Source: Microbispora amethystogenes
GTDB taxonomy: Bacteria > Actinomycetota > Actinomycetes > Streptosporangiales > Streptosporangiaceae
Direction of reading: 5' to 3'
Assembly: GCF_016863015.1 (NCBI RefSeq)
Contig: NZ_BOOB01000016.1
Span: 62,001-126,000 of the forward strand
DNA length: 64,000 bases
Part shown: one piece after another, positions 52,498 to 62,393 of the stretch
Layout of the letters: the number at the start of each line of letters is the position of its first letter
Position numbering within the stretch: the stretch's first letter is position 1
Position numbers and translations under genes: made by a program
The notes under the pieces: generated by a model
Seen by the model: the letters and a program-made list of their open reading frames with translations, nothing else
The model's database searches: none
Told to the model about the DNA's origin: nothing

Positions 52498-53570
52498 CGG
52501 CGACCCGGATCACCGTGCGCGGTGACAACCCCTACGACGTCGTGGTCGGCACCGGCGTGCTGCCGGAGCTGCCGGGCCTGCTCGACCCGAAGGTCCGCAC
52601 GGTCGCCGTGATCCATCCCGCCGGGCTGCCGGAGATCGCCCGGCCCGTACGCGAGGCCCTGGAGGCCGCCGGGCTGGAGGTCGTCGCGCTGCCCGTGCCG
52701 GACGGCGAGGAGGCCAAGACGGTGCACGTCGCGGCCGAGCTGTGGTCGGCCTTCGGCCGTTACGGCATCACCCGGTCGGACGCGGTCGTCGGAGTCGGCG
52801 GGGGAGCGACCACCGACCTGGCCGGGTTCGCGGCGGCGACGTGGCTGCGCGGGGTGCAGGTCGTCCAGGTGCCGACCACGCTGCTGGCGATGGTCGACGC
52901 GGCCGTCGGCGGCAAGACCGGCATCAACACCCCCGAGGGCAAGAACCTGGTCGGGTCCTTCCACCCGCCCAAGGGCGTGCTGTGCGACCTGGCCACGCTG
53001 GCGAGCGTGCCGCGCGACGACTACGTCGCGGGGCTCGCGGAGATCATCAAGGGCGGGTTCATCGCCGATCCGACGATCCTGCTGCTCGTCGAGGACGACC
53101 CCGCCGCCGCCCGCACCCCCGAGGGCGAGCACACCCGTGAGCTGGTCGAGCGCAAGATCCGGGTGAAGGCCGACGTCGTGGGCGCCGACCTGCGCGAGAG
53201 CGGTCTGCGGGAGATCCTCAACTACGGCCACACCCTCGGCCACGCCATCGAGCGGGTCGAGGACTACCACATCAGGCACGGCGAGGCGGTGGCCATCGGG
53301 CTCGTCTACGCCGCCGAGCTGTCCCGGCTCGACGGCCGGGTCGGCCGCGACGTGGTGGACCGGACGCGCTCCATCCTGGAGTCGGTCGGGCTTCCCACCA
53401 CCTACCGGGCCGGGGCCTGGCCGCGCCTGCGCGAGCACATGCGGGTCGACAAGAAGGCCAGGGGAGCCGTGCTGCGGTTCGTCGTGCTCGACGACGTCGC
53501 GCGGCCGGCCCGCCTGGAGAACCCCTCCGAGGAGCTCCTGGAGGCGGCGTACCAGGAGGTGGCCCGATGA
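52494..53570 (+). CDS. aroB: 3-dehydroquinate synthase
   Basis: The 358-aa enzyme converts DAHP to 3-dehydroquinate using NAD and a metal. It has [60 protein letters not shown], and the metal His in [12 protein letters not shown] and RHGEAVAIG. It overlaps aroK and aroQ by 4 bp each. Confidence 0.97.
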   Translation: MTATRITVRGDNPYDVVVGTGVLPELPGLLDPKVRTVAVIHPAGLPEIARPVREALEAAGLEVVALPVPDGEEAKTVHVAAELWSAFGRYGITRSDAVVGVGGGATTDLAGFAAATWLRGVQVVQVPTTLLAMVDAAVGGKTGINTPEGKNLVGSFHPPKGVLCDLATLASVPRDDYVAGLAEIIKGGFIADPTILLLVEDDPAAARTPEGEHTRELVERKIRVKADVVGADLRESGLREILNYGHTLGHAIERVEDYHIRHGEAVAIGLVYAAELSRLDGRVGRDVVDRTRSILESVGLPTTYRAGAWPRLREHMRVDKKARGAVLRFVVLDDVARPARLENPSEELLEAAYQEVAR

Positions 53571-54001
53571 GGCCGGTGCTCGTCCTGAACGGCCCCAACC
53601 TGGGGCGGCTCGGCAGCCGGGAGCCCGACGTCTACGGCGCGCAGACCTTCGAGGACCTGTCGGCCCTGTGCCGCGACGCCGGCCGCGAGCTGGGCCTGTC
53701 GGTCGAGGTCAGGCAGACCGACGACGAGGCCGAGCTGGTCGGCTGGATCCACGAGGCCGCCGACAGCAAGACCCCGGTGGTGCTCAACCCCGCCGCGTTC
53801 ACGCACTACTCCTACGCGCTGCGCGACGCGATCGCGCAGCGTACGGCGCCGCTGGTGGAGGTGCACATCTCCAACCCGAACGCGCGGGAGGAGTTCCGCC
53901 ACACCTCGGTCGTGGCGGCGGTGGCCACCGGGACGATCGCGGGATTCGGCATGCGGTCGTACGAGCTGGCGCTGCGCGCGATCGCCGACATGGGCGAGTG
54001 A
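53567..54001 (+). CDS. aroQ: Type II 3-dehydroquinate dehydratase
   Basis: The 144-aa product has [21 protein letters not shown] with the catalytic Arg/Tyr, [16 protein letters not shown] and [20 protein letters not shown]. It dehydrates 3-dehydroquinate. Family length and overlap (ATGA) with aroB support the call. Confidence 0.96.
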   Translation: MRPVLVLNGPNLGRLGSREPDVYGAQTFEDLSALCRDAGRELGLSVEVRQTDDEAELVGWIHEAADSKTPVVLNPAAFTHYSYALRDAIAQRTAPLVEVHISNPNAREEFRHTSVVAAVATGTIAGFGMRSYELALRAIADMGE

Positions 54002-54014
54002 CGAAAGAAGGATC

Positions 54015-54812
54015 ATGGGGTACCGGTCGTACGTGGCGGTCGGAGACAGCTTCACCGAGGGACTGGGCGACCCCCTCCCGGACGCGCCGCCTCCGGCGCC
54101 GGGAGAGGTGGTCCGCTACCGGGGGTGGGCCGACCGGGTCGCCGAGCGGCTCGCGTCGCTGGAGCCGGAGTTGCGCTACGCCAACCTGGCCGTGCGGGGC
54201 AAGCTGATCGACCAGATCGTCGCCGACCAGGTGCCCCTGGCCGTCGAGATGAAGCCCGACCTGATCAGCTTCTGCGCGGGTGGCAACGATCTCATCCGTC
54301 CCGGCAGCGATCCCGACCGGATGGCCAAGAAGGTCGCCGCGGCCGTGCGCGACCTGCGGGCCACCGGCGCGGACGTCGTGCTGTTCACCGGTACCGACCC
54401 CCGCGACACGCCCATCATGCGGCGCGTGCGCGGCAGGTTCGCGATCTTCTACCTGCACGTCCGCTCGATCGCCGACCTGTACGGCTGCCACCTGGTGGAC
54501 ATGTGGTCGATGCAGGGGCTGCGCGACTGGCGGGCCTGGAGCGGGGACCGGCTGCACATGAACGAGGAGGGCCACCGCCTGGTCGCGGCCAGGGTCCTGC
54601 ACGTGCTCGGCCTGCCCGGCGAGGACGACTGGCGCAAGACCTGGCCGCCCCGGGACGCGGTGCACCCGAGGGCCAAGCGCCAGGAGGACGTCCAGTGGGT
54701 TAGGGAGCACTTCGGCCCCTGGATCGGCCGGAGGCTCCGCGGCACCTCCTCGGGCGACGGACTCGCCCCGAAACGCCCCGATCTCAGCCCCCTGCCCCCG
54801 TTCACCCCCTGA
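54015..54812 (+). CDS. SGNH/GDSL hydrolase
   Basis: The 265-aa product has the SGNH blocks: AVGDSFTEGLGDP (Ser), NLAVRGKL (Gly), CAGGNDLIRPG (Asn) and WSGDRLHMNEEGH (Asp and His). It is a cytoplasmic esterase or acyl hydrolase by lack of a signal peptide. It follows aroQ by 13 bp with GAAAGAAGG upstream and may be transcribed with the operon. The C-terminal tail is basic and Pro-rich. Confidence 0.9.
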   Translation: MGYRSYVAVGDSFTEGLGDPLPDAPPPAPGEVVRYRGWADRVAERLASLEPELRYANLAVRGKLIDQIVADQVPLAVEMKPDLISFCAGGNDLIRPGSDPDRMAKKVAAAVRDLRATGADVVLFTGTDPRDTPIMRRVRGRFAIFYLHVRSIADLYGCHLVDMWSMQGLRDWRAWSGDRLHMNEEGHRLVAARVLHVLGLPGEDDWRKTWPPRDAVHPRAKRQEDVQWVREHFGPWIGRRLRGTSSGDGLAPKRPDLSPLPPFTP

Positions 54813-54828
54813 CCACGACGTCCCGACC

Positions 54829-55644
54829 ATGATGCCGAAGTGGCGGCGCGCGGGCTCGCGTGGCGGTACGGCCCGGCGCGGACGGGTGTGGCTGCTCGCC
54901 GCGCTCGCGGCGCTGCCGATCGCGACGGCCGCCGTCGTGGCCGTGGCCTATCCCTCGCTCGCCGCCACCACCTGCCCCGGCTGTTACGGACTGGAACGGC
55001 TGGCGGAGGGCGTGTATGCGGAACCCGGCCTGCCGCCGCACCGGAAGCGGCAGGTTGTCTCGGCCGTGGAGGAGGCGGAGCGGCGGGTCCGCGACTTCTA
55101 CGGCGGCAGGCGGGCCTCGCCGCGGATCCTCGCCTGCCTCAGTGACGGCTGCTACCGGCGCATCGGCGGTGGCGGGGAGCGGGGTGTCGCGGTGCTGAAC
55201 CGCGCCGTGATGCTGTCGCCCTCCGGCGTGGACCCGGTCATCGCCTCGCACGAGATGTCGCACGTCGAACTGCACGTCCGGCTGGACTCGGGTGCGCAGG
55301 TGCCGCAGTGGTTCGACGAGGGCCTGGCCGTCCTGGTCTCCGGCGACCCGCGTTATCTCGCCCCGGCCACCGCGCCCGGCACTCTCGTCGAGACGACGCC
55401 CGGCACCACGCCCGGCACGGCGGCCGGCGCCCCGGCCGAGCGCTGCCTCGTTAGTACGGACGGCCCGCTGCCGACGACGCTGGACGCCTGGTTGCGGGCC
55501 GCCGGCGCCGACCGGAACACCTACGCCCGGGCGGCGTGCCGCGTGAGTCGGTGGGTGACCGCCAACGGCGGGCCGCATGTCGTGCTCGACCTCGTCCGGC
55601 GGCTCAACGAGGGCGAGACGTTCGGCGCCGTCACAGGCATGTGA
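54829..55644 (+). CDS. Membrane-anchored or secreted HExxH metalloprotease-like protein
   Basis: The 271-aa product has a positively charged N-terminus and a hydrophobic segment (VWLLAALAALPIATAAVVAVAYP), then ASHEMSHVELHV with an HExxH zinc motif and WFDEGLAVLVSG with the downstream Glu of gluzincins. Cysteines (CPGC, CLSDGC) suggest disulfides. A Thr/Pro/Gly repeat (ETTPGTTPGTAAG) lies in the later part. It likely acts outside the membrane on an unknown substrate. Confidence 0.75.
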   Translation: MMPKWRRAGSRGGTARRGRVWLLAALAALPIATAAVVAVAYPSLAATTCPGCYGLERLAEGVYAEPGLPPHRKRQVVSAVEEAERRVRDFYGGRRASPRILACLSDGCYRRIGGGGERGVAVLNRAVMLSPSGVDPVIASHEMSHVELHVRLDSGAQVPQWFDEGLAVLVSGDPRYLAPATAPGTLVETTPGTTPGTAAGAPAERCLVSTDGPLPTTLDAWLRAAGADRNTYARAACRVSRWVTANGGPHVVLDLVRRLNEGETFGAVTGM

Positions 55645-55789
55645 GGGGCGCCCGCGCATCACAGCGCTCGCGCATCACATAGGGCGAGTGGTGGACTCGG
55701 GCCGCCGGTCCTCCTCTGGAAAGTCGACGGCGACTGCTTCGGGGCACCGCACGCGCGCCGGGTGAGGTGCGGGCCGGGCTGCGGTGGGA

Positions 55790-57871
55790 TCAGAGGTCGG
55801 CGGTCAGACGGCGCAGGGCCTCGCGGACCTTGCCGGGGTCGGTGGTGCGCCAGTAGGGCGGCAGCGAGTTCAGCAGGAACCCGCTGTAACGGGCCGTGGC
55901 CAGCCGGGGATCGAGCACCGCGACGACGCCGCGGTCGTCCATCGAGCGCAGCAGTCGGCCCGCCCCCTGGGCCAGCAGCAGCGCGGCGTGGGTGGCCGCG
56001 ACCGCCATGAAGCCGTTGCCTCCCGAGGCCGCGACGTGCCGCTGCCGCGCCGAGGCGAGCGGGTCGTCGGGGCGCGGGAACGGAATCCTGTCGATGATCA
56101 CCAGGGTCAGCGACGGCCCCGGCACGTCGACGCCCTGCCACAGGGAGAGCGTGCCGAACAGGCAGGTGGCGGGGTCGCCCGAGAACTGCTTCACGAGCTG
56201 CCCGGTCGAGTCGTCGCCCTGGCAGAGCAGGGGCACGTCCAGCCGTTCGCGCAGGGCCTCCGTCGCGGCCTTGGCCGCCCGCATGGAGGAGAACAGGCCG
56301 AGCGTGCGCCCGCCGGCCGCCTCGATCAGCTCGGCGATCTCGTCGACGTACGCCTCCGGCAGCCCGTCACGGCCGGGCTGGGGGAGATGCGTGGCGACGT
56401 AGAGGATGCCGCGGCGCGGATGGTCGAACGGGGAGCCGACGTCCAGGCCGGTCCACTCGCCCGGCCGCAGGCCCCACTGCCGGGCCAGGCTGTCGAACGT
56501 GCCGCCGAGCGCGAGCGTGGCGCTGGTGAGGACGACGGTCCGGTCACCGAACAGCTTGTCCCGGAGCATGCCGCCCACCGACAGCGGCGCGACCCGCAGG
56601 GTGGGAGGGACGCGGCCGCGCCCCTCCTCCAGCCAGACGACCTCCGCCCGGTGGATCTCCTCGGCCTCCGCGTCGCCGCCCGCGCGGCCCGCCGGCCCCT
56701 TGGACGCCGCGGCCCCGGAGTCCGGATCATCGGAGTCGTCGGCGCTGAGGCCCGAGCCGGTCCCGCCGGCCGCCGGGCCGAAGGCGTCGAGCATCCGCTG
56801 CGCGGTGTCGTGGACGTCGTCGAGCACAGTGAAGGCGGCCTTGCGCAGCCCGGCGTTCTCCGGGTCGTCCTTGTCCTTGTTGCGTGGCCCGAGCGCCGTG
56901 ATGCACGCGAACGCGGAGTCCCGCACCAGCGCGAGCGTCATCCCGAGCGACTGCGGCAGCGTGTCGACGCGGCCGGGCGGCGCGGCGGCCAGCAGGGCGC
57001 GCAGATCCTCGCCCGCCTCCTGCAGCCGGTCGGCCACCCCCTGCTCGATGAGCCGTCCCGCCCGGCGCACCGCCAGGCTCACCGTGGCCTCCGACAGCTC
57101 GCCGGTGACCACGGAGGTGACGCGGTCGGCGAGCTCGTGCGCCTCGTCCACGACGACCACGTCGTGCTCGGGCAGGACGGCGAAGTCCTCCATCGCGTCG
57201 ATCGCCAGCAGCGCGTGGTTGGTCACCACGACGTCGGCCTTGCCCGCCCGCTCCCGGGCGAGCTCCGCGAAGCATTCGGCGCCGCTGGGGCAGCGCTGCG
57301 CGCCCAGGCACTCCCGGGCGGTCACCGAGAACTGCCGCCAGGCCTGGTCGCTGACCCCCGGCACGATCTCGTCGCGGTCACCGGTCTCGGTGTCGTTGGC
57401 CCAGTCCTGGATCCGCTGCACCATCCGGCCGGTCGCGCTGACCTCACGCGGGTCGAAGAGCTGGTCGTCCTCGTCCTCGGGCATGCCCGCCGCCATCTTG
57501 TGGCGGCAGAGATAGTTGCGGCGCCCCTTGAGGATCGCGAACTCGGGGCGGTGCGGCAGCAGGCCCTCCAGGGCGTCGGCCAGCCGGGGCAGGTCGCGGT
57601 CGACGAGCTGGCGTTGCAGCGCGATGGTGGCGGTGGACACCACCACGGCCTCCCCGCTCTCGGCGGCGTGCCTGATCGCGGGCACCAGGTAGGCCAGGGA
57701 CTTGCCGGTGCCCGTGCCCGCCTGCACGGCGAGGTGCTCCTCGCTCTCGACGGCGTCGCGCACCGCCTGCGCCATCTTGACCTGGCCCGGGCGCTCGACA
57801 CCGCCCACCGCGGTCACCGCGGCGGTGAGGAGTTCTTCGACGGGCGGAAGCTCGGGACGGTCCTTTGGCAC
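55790..57871 (-). CDS. dinG: DinG-family ATP-dependent DNA helicase
   Basis: The 693-aa XPD-like helicase has Walker A GTGTGKSLAYLVPAIRH, DEAH box VVVVDEAHELADRV, an Fe-S region with Cys in YLCRHKM, ECLGAQRCPSGAECF, and C-terminal motifs FGTLSLWQGVDVPGPSLTLVIIDRIPFPRPDDP and QGAGRLLRS. It unwinds DNA or R-loops during repair. TAGCGT on the minus strand lies 6 nt before the GTG, indicating a leaderless start. Confidence 0.93.
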   Translation of the reverse strand: MPKDRPELPPVEELLTAAVTAVGGVERPGQVKMAQAVRDAVESEEHLAVQAGTGTGKSLAYLVPAIRHAAESGEAVVVSTATIALQRQLVDRDLPRLADALEGLLPHRPEFAILKGRRNYLCRHKMAAGMPEDEDDQLFDPREVSATGRMVQRIQDWANDTETGDRDEIVPGVSDQAWRQFSVTARECLGAQRCPSGAECFAELARERAGKADVVVTNHALLAIDAMEDFAVLPEHDVVVVDEAHELADRVTSVVTGELSEATVSLAVRRAGRLIEQGVADRLQEAGEDLRALLAAAPPGRVDTLPQSLGMTLALVRDSAFACITALGPRNKDKDDPENAGLRKAAFTVLDDVHDTAQRMLDAFGPAAGGTGSGLSADDSDDPDSGAAASKGPAGRAGGDAEAEEIHRAEVVWLEEGRGRVPPTLRVAPLSVGGMLRDKLFGDRTVVLTSATLALGGTFDSLARQWGLRPGEWTGLDVGSPFDHPRRGILYVATHLPQPGRDGLPEAYVDEIAELIEAAGGRTLGLFSSMRAAKAATEALRERLDVPLLCQGDDSTGQLVKQFSGDPATCLFGTLSLWQGVDVPGPSLTLVIIDRIPFPRPDDPLASARQRHVAASGGNGFMAVAATHAALLLAQGAGRLLRSMDDRGVVAVLDPRLATARYSGFLLNSLPPYWRTTDPGKVREALRRLTADL

Positions 57872-58085
57872 GGCAGAACGCTACCCCCTGCCACCGACAT
57901 CTCGTGCGTGACGCGTTCACCACATCCTGGCGTTCCAGGAACTCCCTCTCGGCCCGCATGGCACACTGGATACCAGTGCTCTCAAGGTCAACGGCGATCT
58001 TCCCAGTGAGGTCAAAGAGGACGAAGCGGATGTTGCGCCAGGGTTCCCGGGATCGAGTGGACGAAAAAGGGCTGGTAAAGGCACT

Positions 58086-59459
58086 ATGACTGCCATGTCG
58101 GAAGTTGTCCCATTGCCATCGTTCGGCGAGGTGTTCTTCGACGCACGGGGTCAGGACCGCGTGCTCCGGGTCACCTGGCACGACGGCACGCTGGTGCTGA
58201 GTCTGTGGCGGGGCGAGATGTGCACGGCCAGTTTCCGTATGCCCATGGACGACGTGGGACGTCTGATCGACACCCTGGACGACGGGTACACCGAGGCGGA
58301 CGTTCCGGACCAGGACGCCGGCACCGGACCCTTCCCCCGGCAGGCGCCCGACCAGGACGGCTACGTCGCCGCCGGCCGGGAGGGATACCCGCCGCACGCC
58401 GCCCAGCTCCAGGAGCAGGTTCAGGAGCACGGCCAGGAGCAGGCGCGGGAGGCCCGGGGCCGGGACGCCTATCCCGCACAGGACCCCTACGCCGCCCCGG
58501 ATCCGTACGCCACGCAGGCCCCGGACGCCTATCCCGCCCACGACCCGTACACCGCCCAGGTCAGGGACGCGTACGGCGCGCAGGCGCAGGACGCCTACCC
58601 CGCTCAGGACGCCTACCCCGTACAGGACCCCTACGCCGTCCCGGCGCGGGACGCCTACCCGGCGCAGGCCGCGGACCCCTACGCCGCTCCGGCGCAGGAC
58701 GCCTACGCGGCCCAGGCCCAGGACGGCTACGCCACGCCGCCCGACGGATACGCCGCCGGCCTTCCCGGCCAGGCCGCGGACGGCTACGCCCCGCGCGACC
58801 CGTACACCGCCGACGATCCCTACGTCGCGCCGCAGCACTCCTACGGCCAGGCCCAGGACGGCTACGGCGCCGCCCACGACGCGTACGCGCGGGGCGAGAA
58901 CGCCGCGCCGGACACCCACCGGGGACAGGAGGCCGGCTACCCCGAGCAGCCCGCGCGTGGCGACTACCGGGGCGGTTACCAGAGCACCTACGAGGGCGAC
59001 TACCAGGGCGACTACGAGTATCCCGACTTTCCCGGCACGGGGCAGTACGCCCGGCCGCCGGTGCCGCCGCCCGCTCCGGCCGCCGACGCCCACCCCGCTC
59101 CGGCCGCGCTCGGCCCCAACGACGTGCTCGTCGCCCGGGGGACCCCCACGCAGGACCGCCTCGTCGCGTCCTCCGCGACCCAGACCGGGCCCCTGGCGGA
59201 CCCCCGCCAGCAGCCTCCGGCGGTCGACCCGAACGATCCCCTCGGCCTCGGCGCCGTCCGGCCGTACGTGAACGAACCGCCGCTCTATCACACGGGCGAG
59301 CGGCTGCGGCCGGACCAGTGGCCGGCGGACCAGGTCCCCGGCCCGCACGCGGAGCAGGAGCGTCAGGGAAGACGGCGTTCCGGGCGGGCCACCGGGGAGA
59401 GCCAGGCCCAGTGGCCGGACGACGGCCAGGAGACGTGGGAGGACGCGCGGGGCTGGTAG
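58086..59459 (+). CDS. Tyr/Ala/Gln-rich repeat protein with conserved N-terminal domain
   Basis: The 457-aa product has a folded N-terminus (VVPLPSFGEVFFDARGQDRVLRVTWHDGTLVLSLWRGEMCTASFRMPMDDVGRLIDTLDDGY, residues ~5-70). Then a long disordered part with irregular YPAQDPYA-type repeats (residues ~125-300), and a Pro-rich C-terminus with TPTQDRLVASSA. The N-terminal domain is known in actinomycetes without clear function. The repeats suggest a phase-separating or wall-associated role, but this is inference. ATG 58095 is an alternative start. Confidence 0.75.
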   Translation: MTAMSEVVPLPSFGEVFFDARGQDRVLRVTWHDGTLVLSLWRGEMCTASFRMPMDDVGRLIDTLDDGYTEADVPDQDAGTGPFPRQAPDQDGYVAAGREGYPPHAAQLQEQVQEHGQEQAREARGRDAYPAQDPYAAPDPYATQAPDAYPAHDPYTAQVRDAYGAQAQDAYPAQDAYPVQDPYAVPARDAYPAQAADPYAAPAQDAYAAQAQDGYATPPDGYAAGLPGQAADGYAPRDPYTADDPYVAPQHSYGQAQDGYGAAHDAYARGENAAPDTHRGQEAGYPEQPARGDYRGGYQSTYEGDYQGDYEYPDFPGTGQYARPPVPPPAPAADAHPAPAALGPNDVLVARGTPTQDRLVASSATQTGPLADPRQQPPAVDPNDPLGLGAVRPYVNEPPLYHTGERLRPDQWPADQVPGPHAEQERQGRRRSGRATGESQAQWPDDGQETWEDARGW

Positions 59460-59517
59460 GCCGGTTTACGGGCCGGTGGTCAGCAGGGGTTCCAGCTGTA
59501 AGTAATCTCGTCCTCTG

Positions 59518-61107
59518 ATGGACACCTCAACGGCACTGCAGTTCCTCCTCCTTCCCGCCGGCGCTCTCGCCGTCGCCGCCCTGGCCCGATGGCGGGACTG
59601 GTCGTCCCCGCTGCTCCTGGTCTTCGCCGGGCTGGCCGTCTCGTACCTGCCCGGCGTCCCCGACTACAGCCTCGACCCCCATATCGTCCTGCTGGTCTTC
59701 CTGCCGCCGATGCTCTACTCGGCGGCGCTGGACAGCTCCTATCTGCGGCTGCGCGACGCCGCCCGGCCCGTCGGACTCCTCGCGGTCGGGCTCGTCCTGA
59801 TGACCACCGTGGTGGTCGGCTTCGTCACGCACGCCATGGTGCCGCAGCTTCCCCTGGCCGCGGCCTTCGCGCTCGGCGCGATCATCGCGCCGCCCGACGC
59901 GGTGTCCGCGGTCGCCATCGGACGCCGGCTCGGCCTGCCGCGGCGGGCGCTGACCATCCTGGTCGGCGAGAGCCTGTTCAACGACGCCACCGCGCTGACC
60001 GCCTACCGGGTCGCGATCGGCGCCGTGGCCGGCACGGCCGGGGGAGTGCTCGACATCGGCGGGCAGTTCCTCCTGGCCGCCGGGCTCGGCCTGGTCATCG
60101 GCCTCGCCATCGCGCGGATCGCGGGCATCGTGCTGCGGCGGCTCGGCGACGCGCTGATCGCCAACGGCGTCTCGCTGCTCGTGCCGTACGCCGCCTATCT
60201 CGCGGCCGAGGCCGTGCACGCCTCCGGCGTGATCGCCGTGGTGATCGTCGGTATCTACCTGGGGCACCAGCTCAGCCGCAGCTCGTACGGCACGCGCCTG
60301 CTGTCCGGGGCGGTCTGGAGGGTGGCCGACCTGGTGCTGGAGTCGATCGTGTTCGCGCTGATCGGCCTGCAGCTGCGCCCGATCCTCGCCGGGCTGGACG
60401 GCCAGCGGCCCGCGCAGCTCGTGACGTACGCCGTTGTGCTGTTCCTGGTGGTGATCCTCGTACGCGCCGTCTGGGTGCCGCCCAGCACCTACCTCCCGCG
60501 GATGCTGTCGAAACGGGTGCGCACCCGGGAGCCGAAGACGCCGTCATGGCAGAACGTGGTGGTGACGAGCTGGGCGGGGATGCGCGGGGTGGTGTCGCTG
60601 GCCGCGGCCTTCGCCCTGCCCGAGGACTTCCCCCAGCGCAACCTGCTGCTGTTCCTGACGTTCGCCGTCGTCGTCGGCACCCTGATCGTGCAGGGCCTGT
60701 CGTTCCCCTGGCTGATCAGGAAGCTCGGCGTCTCCACGGCCAGGGAGCGGTACGCCGACGACCTGGCGGAGGCGGGGGCCCAGCAGGCCGCCGCGTCGGC
60801 GGCGCTGTCCCGCTTGGAGGAGCTCACCTCCGACGGCGTGCGCGACGTCCACGAGGAGGTCGTCGACCAGTTGCGCACCCGCGCCGAGCGCCGGGCCATG
60901 CACGCCTGGGAGCGGCTCGGCGGCGGCACCGGCCAGGAGGGCGAGGAGACGCCCGCCGCGCTCTACCGGCGGCTGCGCCGGGAGATGCTCGCCGCCGAGC
61001 GCGACGTGTTCGTACGGCTGCGCGACGAGCGCCGCATCGACGACGAGGTGCTCCACCGGGTGATGCAGGAACTCGACTTCGAGGAGGCGACGCTCGAACG
61101 CGGCTGA
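59518..61107 (+). CDS. nhaP: Na+/H+ antiporter, CPA1 family
   Basis: The 529-aa product has about 12 membrane segments and the CPA1 core: FLPPMLYSAALDSS, GAIIAPPDAVSAVAIGRRL with the PPD motif, VGESLFNDATAL and TSWAGMRGVVSLAAAFALP. A C-terminal cytoplasmic domain of ~150 residues is rich in Arg/Glu and probably regulates exchange. TAATCT lies 9 nt upstream of ATG. Confidence 0.94.
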   Translation: MDTSTALQFLLLPAGALAVAALARWRDWSSPLLLVFAGLAVSYLPGVPDYSLDPHIVLLVFLPPMLYSAALDSSYLRLRDAARPVGLLAVGLVLMTTVVVGFVTHAMVPQLPLAAAFALGAIIAPPDAVSAVAIGRRLGLPRRALTILVGESLFNDATALTAYRVAIGAVAGTAGGVLDIGGQFLLAAGLGLVIGLAIARIAGIVLRRLGDALIANGVSLLVPYAAYLAAEAVHASGVIAVVIVGIYLGHQLSRSSYGTRLLSGAVWRVADLVLESIVFALIGLQLRPILAGLDGQRPAQLVTYAVVLFLVVILVRAVWVPPSTYLPRMLSKRVRTREPKTPSWQNVVVTSWAGMRGVVSLAAAFALPEDFPQRNLLLFLTFAVVVGTLIVQGLSFPWLIRKLGVSTARERYADDLAEAGAQQAAASAALSRLEELTSDGVRDVHEEVVDQLRTRAERRAMHAWERLGGGTGQEGEETPAALYRRLRREMLAAERDVFVRLRDERRIDDEVLHRVMQELDFEEATLERG

Positions 61108-61131
61108 GCGCCTATCGGGGCGGCTGCCGGC

Positions 61132-61401
61132 TTACTGACCGAGGCGCTGGTCCAGGTAGCACCAGCGCCAGTTCTCGCCCGGCTCGTAGGAGCGGACCAC
61201 CGGGTGGTCCGTCTCCTTGTAGTGGGCGGTGGCGTGCTTGCCCGGAGAGGAGTCGCAGCAGCCGATGTGGCCGCAGGTCAGGCACTTGCGCAGGTGGACC
61301 CAGTGCATGCCGAGGTCCAGGCACTCCTGGCAGCCCTGCGGCGTGAGCGCCTCGGCCTCGGCGGTTTCGGCGGTCGCGAGCAGATGTTCACACGTTCCCA
61401 T
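61132..61401 (-). CDS. UBP-type zinc finger protein
   Basis: The 89-aa product has Cys and His spacing of the ZnF-UBP domain: GCQECLDLGMHWVHLRKCLTCGHIGCCDSSPGKHATAHYKETDHPVVRSYEPGENWRWCYLD. In bacteria the domain's partner is unknown, as there is no ubiquitin. It is convergent with the antiporter gene. Confidence 0.9.
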   Translation of the reverse strand: MGTCEHLLATAETAEAEALTPQGCQECLDLGMHWVHLRKCLTCGHIGCCDSSPGKHATAHYKETDHPVVRSYEPGENWRWCYLDQRLGQ

Positions 61402-61507
61402 GCCGCAGATGCTATGACCCCCGTTCGACCGGCCTGGCCGTGTCCTCCACCAAACCTCTACAAACCCGCCCCTGGAATCTGCACCCCCGGCCCGTAGGTT
61501 CCCGGCC

Positions 61508-62383
61508 ATGACGGTCGACATCGGTGACTTAACGGCAGACCCGGCGGCTGATTTCACGGCCTGGTTACGCGACTTCGAGGGCGCCGCGCTGCTCCGCCGC
61601 ACGTGGGGCGACCCCGACTGGAGCCGGGGCGCGCGGCTGGACCCCGCCCTGGTCCGCAGCCTCCAGCGGTTCCAGGTGGGCGAGGACGGCGACGGAGCCT
61701 TCCTCACGGGCAAGGCGGCCCGGGCCGGAGACCCGGTGTACGCGGCCGCGGTCCGCCTGTTCGTCGCGGAGGAACGCGAGCACGCCCGCCTGCTGGCCCG
61801 GCTGCTCGAGGCGGCGGGCGCGGCGACCCTCCGGGGCCACTGGTCCGACGCCGTCTTCGTCCGGCTGCGGCGGCTTCTCGGGCTGCGCATGGAACTGATG
61901 GTCCTCATGCTGGCCGAGGTGGTCGCGCTGGCCTACTACCGGGCCGTGCGCGACGGCGCCGGTGATCCGCTGACCTCGGAGGTCGCCGGGCGGATCCTCG
62001 CGGACGAGCTCCGGCACGTGCCGTTCCACCGCGACCGGCTGCGGTGGTCCTTCCGGAGGTCGTCCCGGCTGACGCGGGCCGCGGCCGCGGCCCTGTGGTG
62101 GGCCCTGCTGGCCGGCGTGGTCACCGTGGTCGTGGCCGACCACGGCGGGGCGCTGCGCGAGGTGGGGGTTTCGGGCGCCGCCTTCGTCCGGGAGGTGGCG
62201 GCGAGCTTCGGCGGCGTCGTCGCCGGCGTCATGTGGCCGGCCGGGCGGACGGCCGGGGCCCGGACAGCTGAGGCCCAGGCGACTGAGGTCCGGACGACTG
62301 GGGCCCGGACGGCCGGGGCGCCGGCGGCGGGTGAGGGAAACGGCGCCGCTCGGAGCCGCGGCGATCGGGGAACGGTTGGGTAG
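61508..62383 (+). CDS. Ferritin-like diiron protein with membrane segment
   Basis: The 291-aa product has acidic/His motifs spaced as in ferritin-like four-helix proteins: FVAEEREHARLLARLLE, MLAEVVALAYYRAVRD, and ILADELRHVPFHRDRL. After the helical core, a hydrophobic stretch (AAAAALWWALLAGVVTVVVADHG) suggests a membrane anchor, and the C-terminus has a degenerate AGARTAEAQATEVRTTGART repeat. TAGGTT (61495-61500) lies 7 nt before ATG. The function is unknown; an oxygenase or oxidase role is inference. Confidence 0.7.
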   Translation: MTVDIGDLTADPAADFTAWLRDFEGAALLRRTWGDPDWSRGARLDPALVRSLQRFQVGEDGDGAFLTGKAARAGDPVYAAAVRLFVAEEREHARLLARLLEAAGAATLRGHWSDAVFVRLRRLLGLRMELMVLMLAEVVALAYYRAVRDGAGDPLTSEVAGRILADELRHVPFHRDRLRWSFRRSSRLTRAAAAALWWALLAGVVTVVVADHGGALREVGVSGAAFVREVAASFGGVVAGVMWPAGRTAGARTAEAQATEVRTTGARTAGAPAAGEGNGAARSRGDRGTVG

Positions 62384-62393
62384 GGTGATCGGC

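Noticed and set aside
55784-58009. 741-codon frame opposite dinG
   Set aside because: Shadow; DinG helicase motifs are intact on the minus strand.
58470-59040. CRISPR-like or satellite repeat
   Set aside because: Repeats are irregular, in frame and coding (Tyr/Gln/Ala-rich protein), with no constant repeat and unique spacers.
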